In this document: positions 24,308-33,273 of the stretch, one piece after another | Position numbering within the stretch: position 1 is the first letter of the stretch | Layout: each line of letters begins with the position of its first letter | NCBI GenBank assembly: GCA_030145395.1 | Contig: JAQYVR010000133.1 | Span: 1 to 36,464 of the forward strand | Source of the DNA: Desulfobacteria bacterium | Lineage (GTDB): Bacteria; Desulfobacterota; Desulfobacteria; Desulfobacterales; C00003060 | Reading direction: 5' to 3' | DNA: 36,464 bases | Made by a program: the position numbers and the translations under genes | The notes under the pieces: generated by a model | The model's input: the letters and a program-made list of their open reading frames with translations, nothing else | Told to the model about the DNA's origin: nothing | Database searches by the model: none

Positions 24308-24382
24308 TGGCTGGGGTGGGAGGATTCGAACCTCCGAATGCAGGAACCAAAATCCTGTGTCTTGCCACTTGACGACACCCCA
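24308..24382 (-). tRNA. tRNA-Gln (anticodon TTG)
   Basis: The minus strand folds into a complete cloverleaf: acceptor TGGGGTG pairing with CACCCCA, anticodon stem CAGGA/TCCTG around TTTTGGT (anticodon TTG, reading CAA), and T arm GGAGG-TTCGAAT-CCTCC. The discriminator G is followed by an encoded CCA. It lies 9 bases after the ispE stop codon, the usual position in the ispE-tRNA-prs cluster, so it is probably processed from a common transcript. Confidence 0.96.
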
Positions 24383-24391
24383 ACATGTTTG

Positions 24392-25243
24392 TCAGGGACG
24401 CAATACGTCCACCAGAAATGTATCCCATTCTCCTCGATCCCTGATGCTGTGAAAGGTCTTTTTGGCCTGATGCCTATCCCTGAACAGACCAAACACACTT
24501 GGCCCGCTCCCGGACATAAGCGCAGTTTCGGCGCCGAGATCGATGAGGGCCCGTTTGACGATTTTGATCTGAGGAAACTTCCTGATGGTTACTTGCTCTA
24601 AATCATTACACAAAAGGTCATTGACCTTGGAGAAAGCCTCTTCAAAGCAGTGATATTTAAAACTTTTTTCACAATTTGTCAATCCTAAACTTAAGTTTTT
24701 GTAAACCCACGACGTTGATACCTCAAATGTGGGTCGCACCAAGACCACGGACAGCGGCGGCACATCTTTGTACACCTCCAGATAATCTCCAATCCCACGG
24801 GCAATTGCCGAATGCCTGATCAAGAAAAAGGGAACATCGGCTCCAATCTTAAGTGCAATCCCCCCAAGCTCCCGATCTGCGAGAGGAAGCCCATAGTGTT
24901 GGTTCAGCCCCATCAGCACGGCAGCAGCATTGCTACTGCCTCCGCCGAGGCCTGCGGCCACAGGTATTACCTTGTCAATAAAAATGGCCACGCCATCGTG
25001 TATTGACAGAGCGTCAAGAAAAAGTGAAGCAGCACGGTGGGCGAGATTGCTTTTGTCTTCCGGTACGCGGGGATGAGCGCACTCGACGCTTATGGTCGAT
25101 TGATTAAAGGCAAGGACTACAGTGTCGAATAGACCAATCCGGCAGAGGAGCGTTATGATTTCATGATATCCATCTGGCCGTTTCCCAACCACCTTAAGAA
25201 AGAGATTAATCTTGGCAGGTGATGGTATGACCAGCTCGTTCAT
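24392..25243 (-). CDS. ispE: 4-diphosphocytidyl-2-C-methyl-D-erythritol kinase
   Basis: IspE phosphorylates CDP-ME in the non-mevalonate isoprenoid pathway. The 283-residue GHMP kinase shows SPAKINLFLKVVGKRPDGYH, the ATP loop PVAAGLGGGSSNAAAVLMGL with the catalytic region Lys/Asp residues (PAKINL; KIGADVPFF) and the third GHMP motif MSGSGPSVFGLF. Length is typical. It heads the minus-strand ispE-tRNA-Gln-prs-rplY-pth-hppA run. Confidence 0.96.
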   Translation of the reverse strand: MNELVIPSPAKINLFLKVVGKRPDGYHEIITLLCRIGLFDTVVLAFNQSTISVECAHPRVPEDKSNLAHRAASLFLDALSIHDGVAIFIDKVIPVAAGLGGGSSNAAAVLMGLNQHYGLPLADRELGGIALKIGADVPFFLIRHSAIARGIGDYLEVYKDVPPLSVVLVRPTFEVSTSWVYKNLSLGLTNCEKSFKYHCFEEAFSKVNDLLCNDLEQVTIRKFPQIKIVKRALIDLGAETALMSGSGPSVFGLFRDRHQAKKTFHSIRDRGEWDTFLVDVLRP

Positions 25244-25470
25244 CTGTGTAATTAGGGGCTCTACACCCGTTTGGCGTACCTGCCCGCCGCAGCTCTCGCT
25301 CAGGCGAGGCGGACGGGCCGGAGCAATGGAATGATGGATTTAGCGCAGGCTGTGAGTTGAGCGTTCCATGTTTTCTGTCTTAGCGCAAGGTCACGCCAAA
25401 ACAAGGCACTTCGTGTCCGATCTTAACTCCACAATCCTCAATCCGAAATCCGAAATAGTATAGCCGTCTC
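25244..25470. other. ispE upstream region
   Basis: About 227 bases lie between ispE and the degP-like gene. They contain a CCGCC...GGCGG-type imperfect palindrome (25290-25316) and short direct repeats (CAATCC, CCGAAATCCGAAAT). No gene is supported; this is the likely promoter region of the ispE operon and the 3' end of the protease transcript. Confidence 0.4.
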
Positions 25471-26943
25471 CTATTTGGTTATGTTGAGGGCCAGAAACCC
25501 CTTCTTTCTCTTCACAAGGATGGGAACGGTGTCGCCTTTCTTTACTTTGTCGATCTGTGACTGATAATCTTCAAGGATCTTGATCGGCTTGTGATCTATC
25601 TCCAGAATGAGATCCCCTTCTCGGACATCGGCCTTATCAGCCGGGCCTCCCTGCTCTATACTTGTTACTACCACGCCTTCGTCTTCTGATATATCAAACT
25701 GCCTGGCAAGATCTCTCGTGAGGGTCGAAACCGTCATGCCCAGGTCGGTCTCTTCCTTGGGCTGTTTCATGGCAAGGCCTTCTTTGTCCTCAGTGCGTTT
25801 GGTTATCTTCACCGTAAAGGTCCGCTCCTTGCCGTCTCTCACGACCTTGAGGGTAATCTTTTCTCCCACGGTTATCCCCGCAACCTTTTGGGAGAGTTGC
25901 CGGCTGTCGTCGATCTTGTCGCCATCCACCTCAATGATCACATCCTTCGGCTCAATCCCGGCCTTATCAGCGGGGTCTCCCGGGAAAACTTCCCCTACCA
26001 GCGCACCTTTGCCGCCTTTCACACCGTAATACTCGGCAAGGTCAGGCGAGAGGTCTTGGATACTGACCCCCAGCCAGCCTCGCGTCACTGAACCAGCGGC
26101 CTTGAGTTGGTCAATTATCCCCCGGGCCATGCTGATCGGAATGGCAAAACCGATCCCCACGTTTCCACCACTTCTCGAAAAGATGGCAGTATTTATGCCT
26201 ACGACCTCACCTTTCATGTTGATAAGCGGCCCACCGCTATTTCCGGGATTGATAGAGGCATCGGTCTGGATAAAATCGTCGTATGGCCCGGAGCCGATGA
26301 CACGTCCCTTGGCACTCACGATACCTGCCGTAACCGTGTGCTCAAGTCCAAACGGGCTCCCGATAGCAACAACCCACTCACCCACGCTCAGCTCATCAGA
26401 GTCACCCAACTTTGCAGTCGTAAAACCTTGCCACGACTTCACCTTGATCAACGCAATGTCGGTCTTGGCGTCTCGACCAACAATCTTGGCATCATATTCC
26501 TTGCCGTTCTTCAGTTTTACCTTGATCTCGTCGGCGTTCTCAACAACATGATTGTTGGTTACGATGAAGCCTTCTTTGTCAATGCAAAACCCTGAACCAA
26601 GGCTTCGCTGCTTAAATTCGCGGGGTGGTCTGTCCCCAAAGAATTTCTCAAAGAAGTCACGAAACTGGTCGTCCTTCCCAAAAGGGTTCTGAAAATGTCT
26701 GAAACCCGGCCCACCGCCCTTGACGACCTTCTCGGTTCGAATATTGACCACAGCAGGGCTGACTGCCATGGCGATATCCGTAAAACTGGCCGGGACCATC
26801 ACAGTTGAAGATGGACTCAAAGCCGAGGTGTCTTGAGTGATATTGAACCCGGAGGCCAAGAAAACCCCAGCCGCTATAGAAACCAGGGCCACCACAAGAA
26901 GAAGGGGCCAGGCACGTTTTTTATTCGGTCTATCAGAATGCAT
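25471..26943 (-). CDS. HtrA/DegP-family periplasmic serine endoprotease
   Basis: The 490-residue protein has an N-terminal signal anchor (residues 11-31), a trypsin-like domain with the triad His132 (VTNNHVVENA), Asp162 (DAKTDIALIKV) and Ser236 (GNSGGPL), and two PDZ domains (about 285-370 and 395-488). Such Do/DegQ-type proteases degrade or refold damaged envelope proteins. The start ATG 26943 has GGGAGG 7 bases upstream. Length and two-PDZ layout are those of DegP/DegQ; I do not assign which. Confidence 0.95.
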   Translation of the reverse strand: MHSDRPNKKRAWPLLLVVALVSIAAGVFLASGFNITQDTSALSPSSTVMVPASFTDIAMAVSPAVVNIRTEKVVKGGGPGFRHFQNPFGKDDQFRDFFEKFFGDRPPREFKQRSLGSGFCIDKEGFIVTNNHVVENADEIKVKLKNGKEYDAKIVGRDAKTDIALIKVKSWQGFTTAKLGDSDELSVGEWVVAIGSPFGLEHTVTAGIVSAKGRVIGSGPYDDFIQTDASINPGNSGGPLINMKGEVVGINTAIFSRSGGNVGIGFAIPISMARGIIDQLKAAGSVTRGWLGVSIQDLSPDLAEYYGVKGGKGALVGEVFPGDPADKAGIEPKDVIIEVDGDKIDDSRQLSQKVAGITVGEKITLKVVRDGKERTFTVKITKRTEDKEGLAMKQPKEETDLGMTVSTLTRDLARQFDISEDEGVVVTSIEQGGPADKADVREGDLILEIDHKPIKILEDYQSQIDKVKKGDTVPILVKRKKGFLALNITK

Positions 26944-27274
26944 CCGTTTTCCTCCCTTGACTAATGTTGCGTCTCTAAAATAAGTCTCATTACTATAACG
27001 CCGGCCGAAGGCCTTTTCCGAGCGACATTGAACATTTTCGGAATTAGACGTCAGCTGAGTGCAGCGTTAAGAATCATAAACTGTTTGAGGGCCTTAGGCC
27101 CGAGTTTTGGCGCTCCTCTTCACTACGTGCGGGATTTAGCGGAACGAATCTGACGTCCCGAAAATGGTCACGAAGTAAGGAAAATGGCTTGATGGCGAAG
27201 CCATATTTCTTGAACAGACGTATGAGACACAACACTAATGATAACCGACATAACAGCCTCATCCGTATTACTTC
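26944..27274. other. Intergenic region with palindromes, no gene
   Basis: The 330 bases between degP-like and the DUF1844 gene contain GGGCC-TTA-GGCCC (27088-27100), GGCCGAAGGCC (27003-27013) and GGCTTGATGGCGAAGCC (27187-27203). The minus-strand ORF 27074-27262 shows no coding features. It looks like REP-type palindromic filler. Confidence 0.5.
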
Positions 27275-27685
27275 TTATTCCGTTTCCTTCACATAGCGCA
27301 TCCTGAGATCATACAGGATATTCTGGAAGAGTTGCTCCTCATCCGGCGTAAGGTTTCCCTTTGTCTTCTCTTCCAGCACGGCAAGGATGTCAATCGTATG
27401 CTTTGCCAGGGGAAGATTCTTGGTCTTTGCACCGCTTGTTGGATCCTCTATCTCTCCAAAATGCAGCAGGGCTGAAGAACTAATAGAAAAGATGAAGGTG
27501 GAAAAATTGACCGCTGGAAGCTGGCCTTCCTCGCCTCCCTCTGGTTCGACCTCAGGCTGTGCAGACTCCTTTTCCGCTACCGTTTCCTCTTTGGTCTCCT
27601 GTGGTTCTTCGCTCGTGTCTTCTCCGCCTTCCGGCGAAAATGTCCGTTTGTCTTTTATGATGAATCCTTTTTCTTCCTCTGTCAT
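27275..27685 (-). CDS. DUF1844 domain protein
   Basis: The 136-residue protein has an acidic, low-complexity first half (PEGGEDTSEEPQETKEETVA) and a DUF1844 second half: NFSTFIFSISSSALLHFGEI, LPLAKHTIDILAVLEEKTKG and the end YDLRMRYVKE. This family is common in deltaproteobacteria and acidobacteria and has no known function. I moved the start to ATG 27685 (MTEEEKGF), preceded by AGGGAGGG at 5 bases; the ORF track starts five codons earlier on a GTG that lies within that box. It follows serA. Confidence 0.85.
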   Translation of the reverse strand: MTEEEKGFIIKDKRTFSPEGGEDTSEEPQETKEETVAEKESAQPEVEPEGGEEGQLPAVNFSTFIFSISSSALLHFGEIEDPTSGAKTKNLPLAKHTIDILAVLEEKTKGNLTPDEEQLFQNILYDLRMRYVKETE

Positions 27686-27871
27686 AATTCCCTCCCTCAC
27701 ATCAACCGCTTTGTCTCGCGCACAAGAAAACTAACAGGACATATTATTTTATGTTCTGCATGAAACATTGTCAAGGTGCTGATCTGTGAACACCGGGCGA
27801 TCACCTCTGGGGGCTCGTCAGTGGGGTGCGAAAATGCCAGTTGTGGGTAGCAAACCAACGAAGAATCGGTT

Positions 27872-29452
27872 CTACAGCTCAAGGCGGGTTACTGACTTCA
27901 CTGTGGGCAGGGCTCTAAGCTCTTCGAGAGTCTCCGGTGGCGCCGGCGCATCTGTATCCAGGAAAATCATGTTTCGGTCCCCCTTCGTCTCCCGACCCAC
28001 GTGCATTCGGGCAATGTTGATGTTGTGTTGACCGAGCACTGTTCCGATACTGCCTATAGCTCCCGGCCGGTCATCATTATAGATGAGGAGAAGGTGCCCT
28101 TCGGGTACAGCTTCCAGTCTGAAACGATTGATCCTGACGATTCTCGGCTCTTGTTTGCCAAATATAGTCCCGGAAACCGTACTGGAGTCTTGAGAAGCTG
28201 TGACGTGAATCGTGATAAGGTTTGTAAAATCTTCGGCCTCCACGCTGCGCGACTCAGTGACTTTGATACCCCGCTCCTTGGCGATCACGGAAGCATTCAC
28301 GAAATTAACATCATCCTTTAGGAATGGCGTAAGCAACCCCTTTAAGGCGGCCGTGGTGACAGGCATCATATCAAGGCCCAAGAAATCTCCCAGGTATTTT
28401 ATGGTTACTGTCTTTATGGCCCCCTTGGCCAGCTGGGCCTGGAGACAGCCCATACGTTCGGCAAGAGTCAAATAGGGCTGAAGCTTGCCCAGCAATTCTC
28501 CGCTGACCGACGGGACGTTGACGGCATTCATTATGGTACCGGTCTGCAGGTAACTGATGATCTGTTCGGCTACGGCCACAGCCACATTGGTCTGGGCTTC
28601 AGCTGTTGACGCCCCTAAATGAGGGCTGCAAATGACATTATCGAATTCAAACAACGGTGACCCGGCCGGAGGTTCAATCTCAAAGACATCCAGGGCCGCA
28701 CCTCCAACTTTTCCAGAACTCAGGGCATCGCACAGGTCCTTTTCGTTCACAATGCCCCCCCGGGCGCAGTTGATGATCATGACGCCGGGCTTCATCTGGT
28801 CAAAGGCCTCTTCGTTAAGGAAGTCTACGGTCTCTTCTGACTTGGGCAGATGAATCGTTATATAGTCAGAACGCCCATAAAGTTCCTCCAAAGAGACGAG
28901 CTCAAAACCTGCCTGCTCCACCAGATCCTTATTAACAAAGGGGTCGTATGCAATTACCTGCATCTTGAGTCCCCTGGCCCGGCTGGCCACAATACTGCCG
29001 ATCCGGCCGTAACCGAGGAGCCCTAGTGTTTTGTTAAAGATCTCTCTACCTTGCAGCTTCTTCTTGTCCCACCGACCAGCTTTCAGGGATGCAGTGGCCT
29101 GCGGAATGTTCCGGGAGAGGGAGAGCATCATGGCAATGGTATGCTCTGCCGTGGTTACCACGTTTCCACCCGGCGTGTTCATGACCACGATGCCTAGCTT
29201 GGTGGCCGTGGGAATATCCACATTATCAAGCCCGATGCCGGCCCGCCCTATCACCTTTAGCCGAGAAGCCTCACTGAGGAGCTCTTTGGTCACTTTCGTG
29301 GCACTCCTTATGACCAACCCATCGTAGTCTTTAATGATGGCTTTTAGCTCCTCGGGCGGGAGGCCGACCTTCACGTCAACATGAATACCAGGGGCCTGTT
29401 GGAACATCTTTACGCCGACATCTGCCAGCTTGTCGCTCACCAGAACTTTCAA
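27872..29452 (-). CDS. serA: D-3-phosphoglycerate dehydrogenase
   Basis: SerA oxidises 3-phosphoglycerate to 3-phosphohydroxypyruvate, the first step of serine synthesis. The 526-residue protein is the long form: substrate-binding half (KVIGRAGIGLDNVDIPTA), NAD-binding Rossmann domain (LGLLGYGRIGSIVASRARGL), catalytic His region CSPHLGASTAEAQ, the allosteric-substrate-binding domain (about 320-445) and a C-terminal ACT domain (NDDRPGAIGSIGTVLGQHNI). The ACT domain suggests serine feedback, known for part of the family. It is divergent from serC, with a shared 159-base promoter region. Confidence 0.96.
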   Translation of the reverse strand: MKVLVSDKLADVGVKMFQQAPGIHVDVKVGLPPEELKAIIKDYDGLVIRSATKVTKELLSEASRLKVIGRAGIGLDNVDIPTATKLGIVVMNTPGGNVVTTAEHTIAMMLSLSRNIPQATASLKAGRWDKKKLQGREIFNKTLGLLGYGRIGSIVASRARGLKMQVIAYDPFVNKDLVEQAGFELVSLEELYGRSDYITIHLPKSEETVDFLNEEAFDQMKPGVMIINCARGGIVNEKDLCDALSSGKVGGAALDVFEIEPPAGSPLFEFDNVICSPHLGASTAEAQTNVAVAVAEQIISYLQTGTIMNAVNVPSVSGELLGKLQPYLTLAERMGCLQAQLAKGAIKTVTIKYLGDFLGLDMMPVTTAALKGLLTPFLKDDVNFVNASVIAKERGIKVTESRSVEAEDFTNLITIHVTASQDSSTVSGTIFGKQEPRIVRINRFRLEAVPEGHLLLIYNDDRPGAIGSIGTVLGQHNINIARMHVGRETKGDRNMIFLDTDAPAPPETLEELRALPTVKSVTRLEL

Positions 29453-29495
29453 TTTGCGGTCTCCTTCAAGGCCTCTTTTACTCTTTAATAGAGCA

Positions 29496-29525
29496 TATTT
29501 ACTTTCAAAACACTCGGCTTGTCAA
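29496..29525 (-). promoter_or_regulatory. Probable serA promoter
   Basis: On the minus strand TTGACA (29525-29520) is followed after 18 bases by TAAATA (29501-29496), about 44 bases before the serA start. Good -35 box, acceptable -10 box. Confidence 0.5.
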
Positions 29526-29557
29526 GAGGCTGGTTGCCAAAACACCTGGTTTTCCCC

Positions 29558-29585
29558 TTGACACTTCGGGCCTTTTCCTTATAGC
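29558..29585 (+). promoter_or_regulatory. Probable serC promoter
   Basis: TTGACA (29558-29563), 16-base spacer, TATAGC (29580-29585), 26 bases before the serC ATG. The transcript leader would be short, with AGGAGG positioned for ATG 29612. Confidence 0.55.
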
Positions 29586-29611
29586 TTCGCCGCAGAACGC
29601 AGGAGGTTGAA

Positions 29612-30697
29612 ATGAAAGGAAGAATCCATAACTTCAATGCGGGGCCGGCGGCCCATCCCTTGCCGGTCCTGAAGGAGATTCAGGTGGAATTCCTGAACTT
29701 CAAGGACTCAGGCATGTCCATCATGGAGGTGAGCCATCGGTCAAGATGGTTTGAAGGGGTTATTCAAGACGCTAAAGAGCGTGTCAGACGCCTCCTTGAA
29801 CTCGATGAGAACTTCCATATAGTATTCATGCAAGGCGGAGCAAGTATGCAGTTTTGTACGATTCCCATGAATCTGCTCCCTGATGGCCAGTCGGCCGATT
29901 ATGTAAACACCGGAACCTGGGCAACAAAGGCAATAAAAGAATGCACGATTCAAGGAAAGCCGGCGAAGGTCGTCGCCTCATCTGAGGACAAAGGTTTCTC
30001 CTATATACCCGGGGAGATTTCATTCAGCCCTGACGCTGCCTACGCCCACATCACTTCCAACAATACGATCAAGGGGACTCAGTGGGCATCCTTTCCTGAC
30101 ACGGGCGGGGTCCCCCTCGTCTGCGACATGTCTTCGGATATCATGAGTCGGCCTTTTGACGTCTCTCCCTTTGGCTTGATCTATGCTGGAGCCCAAAAGA
30201 ATCTAGGTCCGGCTGGAGCAACACTGGTCATAATTCGTGACGATATGTTGAAGCGTGTGCCTGAAGACCTCCCCACGATGCTAAAGTATACGACATACAC
30301 AGGGCACAACTCAATGTTCAACACGCCACCCTGTTTTGCAGTTTACACGGTTCAACTGGTGCTGAAGTGGCTGGAGGAAACCATCGGCGGACTTGACAAA
30401 ATGGAACAAATCAACCGTGAGAAGGCCAGTCTCCTTTATCGCACGATTGATGAGTCCGGGTTTTACAGAGGAACGGCGGACGAGGGAAGCCGGTCCATGA
30501 TGAATGTTACATTTCGACTTCCTACAGAGGACCAGGAAAAACAATTCGTGCAGCAGGCCCTTGAGCATGGCCTGAGCGGACTCAAAGGTCACCGCTCGGT
30601 CGGCGGATGCCGGGCCTCCATCTATAATGCCACAAGCCTGGAGGGAGTGAAGGTGCTGGTCGATTTTATGGGGGAGTTTGCCCGAACAAACGGCTAA
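29612..30697 (+). CDS. serC: Phosphoserine aminotransferase
   Basis: SerC converts 3-phosphohydroxypyruvate to phosphoserine using glutamate and PLP. The 361-residue class V aminotransferase shows NFNAGPAAHPLPVLKEIQVE, GGASMQFCTIPMNLL, CDMSSDIMSRPFDVS and the PLP-lysine motif YAGAQKNLGPAG, ending in GHRSVGGCRASIYNA. ATG 29612 follows GCAGGAGG. It stands divergent from serA, so the two serine enzymes share a control region. Downstream, 30698-30917 holds no recognised gene. Confidence 0.97.
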   Translation: MKGRIHNFNAGPAAHPLPVLKEIQVEFLNFKDSGMSIMEVSHRSRWFEGVIQDAKERVRRLLELDENFHIVFMQGGASMQFCTIPMNLLPDGQSADYVNTGTWATKAIKECTIQGKPAKVVASSEDKGFSYIPGEISFSPDAAYAHITSNNTIKGTQWASFPDTGGVPLVCDMSSDIMSRPFDVSPFGLIYAGAQKNLGPAGATLVIIRDDMLKRVPEDLPTMLKYTTYTGHNSMFNTPPCFAVYTVQLVLKWLEETIGGLDKMEQINREKASLLYRTIDESGFYRGTADEGSRSMMNVTFRLPTEDQEKQFVQQALEHGLSGLKGHRSVGGCRASIYNATSLEGVKVLVDFMGEFARTNG

Positions 30698-30917
30698 GAG
30701 TGATTCGGAAGAAACGGCCATGGCAGCGTTTTGGTTTGGTAAACCTTAAGACACCATGCTCATTTTTGGCTCATCATGCCGCGCTCCGGGAGATCGAAGA
30801 CAGGCGCTGGGCCATAGCGTATGTCTCGGTTCCTATTTATGGCGATTTCCGGCTCCAATCACGAATTTCCGGGAGGCTGATTATTGCGGGCATCCAGGGT
30901 GCGCTTGCATTCTCAGT

Positions 30918-32933
30918 TCACTGGGGTGCCCTTTCTTTCAGAACCTTGTCCACAATGTCTATTAATTCTCTGATGGTAATAATTTCCAGGTTTCTCTTGA
31001 TCTCTTCCGGAATCTCTCTCAAGTCCGCATCGTTTCTATCGGGAAAAACCACGCATTTTACCCCGGCCCTGTGAGCGGCCAAAGCCTTGTCCTTGACACC
31101 CCCTACCGGCAGTATCATGCCACTCAAAGTCAGCTCACCCGTCAGAGCCACATCCCTTCTGCTGGGTCGGTTCGTAAGGAGCGAAATGAGGGCGATGGCG
31201 ATAGCAAGACCCGCTGAAGGGCCGTCCTTGGGCGTGGCCCCGGCAGGGACGTGAACGTGTATATCCTGATCCTTGAAAAAATCTTCGGGGATATTCAACA
31301 GAGTGGTATGGCTTCGAATGTAGCTCAGGGCGGCCTGTGCAGACTCCTTCATCACATTTCCAAGGGAACCTGTTAGCAGGAGATGGCCTTCTCCTCTCAT
31401 CTTGGTGGCCTCAATGAAAATAATCTGTCCACCGGTTTCGGCCCAAGCCAGGCCGGTGGCCACACCCACCTTGTCCTCCGCCTCGGCAACTTCAAAGTAG
31501 AATTTCCTCGGACCCAACATTTGCTCAATCACTTCGGGCGTGATCTTTTTTGCGGGCATATGCCCATCGTTTTTCAAGACATCCCGGGCGGTCTTGCGGC
31601 AGACAGAAGCGATCTGCCGCTGCAGGTTCCGGAGCCCTGCCTCGCGGGTGTATTCTCTTATGATCCTATTAATGGCGTCGGTGGTAAACTCTGGGGGGGC
31701 ATCGAAAAGCCCTGCCTCCTGAATTTCACGGGGAATGAGATATCTGTAGGCGATTTCTTGCTTCTCTTTTTCCGTGTATCCGGAAAGATAGAGGACCTCC
31801 AGCCTGTCCAAGAGCGGCCCCGGAATGAGGTCAGTGGTATTGGCCGTGGCAATGAACATGACCTTTGAGAGGTCAAAGGGCACGTCCAGATAGTGGTCCA
31901 TAAACTGACTATTCTGCTCGGGATCCAGCACCTCCAGGAGCGCTGAAGCGGGATCGCCCTTAAAATCCTGTCCGATCTTGTCCAATTCATCCAGCATAAA
32001 GACCGGGTTCTTGAATTCCATCCTTCGGATTTCTTGGATAATTCGCCCTGGCAAGGCCCCCACATAGCTCCTGCGATGCCCCCTGATTTGGGCCTCGTCT
32101 TTCATGCCGGCAAGAGAGATGCGGGTAAATCTCCTCTCAAGGCTCCGGGCAATGGACATTCCAAGTGAGGTTTTGCCTGTGCCCGGGGGTCCCACAAGAC
32201 AGAGGGCCGGCCCTTTGGACTGCAATCGGGCCCTTTTCTTCATAAGCACTTTTTCTATCGTTGATCTGACCTCGACTAATTTCAGAGGTTTTGCGAGAAA
32301 CTGGTATGATCCCTTCTGCATGGCCTCGACAGCCGTGGTCACCGTTGCATAACCGGTGATTATGATGACTTCTGTAGTAGGGTCTTTGGCCTTAGCCTTT
32401 TCCAGGACCGTCAAGCCGTCAACCTTTTCCATTTTGAGATCGGTCACAATGACATCAAAGCTGCCTTCTTCCAAGAGTTTCAGGGCCTCAATCCCACTGG
32501 CGGCAGTCAACACCTCGTACCCATCCTTTGTAAACACGTGTTCCAGGTTCATTCGGGTCATCTTCTCGTCGTCCACCACCAATATTCGGTGCCTTCGTGA
32601 CAGCTTTAAGATTCTTACGGCCAGGTGCTCCAAGATACGGTCCTTGATCTCCGTGAGGCCATAATGTTCTCTTTCCAGAATAGACTCGGCCCGCTTCATA
32701 TCAAGGTTATCTTCCGTCACCGTGTTCCACGGCAGATGCACCATGTAGTCGATATAATTCGTGCCGATGCTGTATTCTGCGGAGGAAGGGCCGGTCTTGG
32801 ACAGCTTTTCCAGTTCTTTCAGGGCTACCTTTTCCACGTGGGGTGGCATGTTGGCCCCAAGCACGGTTTCCCGCAATTCCTCAATCTCCTTGAAATCCTC
32901 TTCGAGCTCCTCGTCCTTCTTGAATATTCGCAT
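30918..32933 (-). CDS. Lon-type (S16) AAA+ protease with an internal response-regulator receiver domain
   Basis: From ATG 32933 the protein has 671 residues. Residues 1-110 match the helical segment that precedes the AAA+ module in Lon (KTGPSSAEYSIGTNYIDYMV, then HLPWNTVTEDNLDMKRAESI, LEREHYGLTEIKDRILEHLA). Normally Walker A follows after a few residues. Here a complete receiver domain (about 115-235) is inserted: HRILVVDDE (D121, D122), VIVTDLKM (phosphoacceptor D165), IIITGYA and LAKPL. Walker A GPPGTGKTSLG is at 247-257, then VFMLDELDKIG, the lid domain and the S16 domain with PKDGPSAGLA (catalytic Ser) and GVKDKALAAHRAG (catalytic Lys). The N-terminal LON substrate-recognition domain is missing. 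All receiver catalytic residues are present, so phosphorylation may control the ATPase or substrate access. The GAGG box is 11 bases upstream; a frame open for 83 further codons (to 33182) is probably not coding. Confidence 0.92.
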   Translation of the reverse strand: MRIFKKDEELEEDFKEIEELRETVLGANMPPHVEKVALKELEKLSKTGPSSAEYSIGTNYIDYMVHLPWNTVTEDNLDMKRAESILEREHYGLTEIKDRILEHLAVRILKLSRRHRILVVDDEKMTRMNLEHVFTKDGYEVLTAASGIEALKLLEEGSFDVIVTDLKMEKVDGLTVLEKAKAKDPTTEVIIITGYATVTTAVEAMQKGSYQFLAKPLKLVEVRSTIEKVLMKKRARLQSKGPALCLVGPPGTGKTSLGMSIARSLERRFTRISLAGMKDEAQIRGHRRSYVGALPGRIIQEIRRMEFKNPVFMLDELDKIGQDFKGDPASALLEVLDPEQNSQFMDHYLDVPFDLSKVMFIATANTTDLIPGPLLDRLEVLYLSGYTEKEKQEIAYRYLIPREIQEAGLFDAPPEFTTDAINRIIREYTREAGLRNLQRQIASVCRKTARDVLKNDGHMPAKKITPEVIEQMLGPRKFYFEVAEAEDKVGVATGLAWAETGGQIIFIEATKMRGEGHLLLTGSLGNVMKESAQAALSYIRSHTTLLNIPEDFFKDQDIHVHVPAGATPKDGPSAGLAIAIALISLLTNRPSRRDVALTGELTLSGMILPVGGVKDKALAAHRAGVKCVVFPDRNDADLREIPEEIKRNLEIITIRELIDIVDKVLKERAPQ

Positions 32934-32955
32934 GCGTAGATCACCCTCCTCTGTC

Positions 32956-32985
32956 ACTATACAAGATGCCCTCTTTGGGTAGCAA
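32956..32985 (-). promoter_or_regulatory. Possible promoter of the receiver-Lon gene
   Basis: On the minus strand TTGCTA (32985-32980) is followed after 18 bases by TATAGT (32961-32956), 23 bases before the chosen ATG. If real, it rules out translation of the 83-codon upstream extension from this transcript. Confidence 0.4.
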
Positions 32986-33273
32986 GAGAAGAATCGTGTC
33001 GCCACCATCATAAAAGGTGTCATTTCGTTGCACTTTGCAACAAGCTCCGTGTTGACGCAACACTTTATAACAGATTGATATATCATGTAATTGGCACATA
33101 GTACCCGTTGATGTTGCGAAATGTAACGGCTCGCCCTTTCCATCAGTTCCTTGTTCGCGCCGCAAATCATGAGTAATATCACGCACCTATAGTCTATTCT
33201 GTGTACGTGGCACGGGATATGCTATGTTCAGCAGACAACAGCGGAACAACACTAACACGAAGGAGAGACCGAC

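Noticed and set aside
30698-30917. Possible gene relic between serC and the Lon-type gene
   Set aside because: A plus-strand frame reads AALREIEDRRWAIAYVSVPI, which looks protein-like, but it has no start and overlaps the Lon 3' end; not enough to call.
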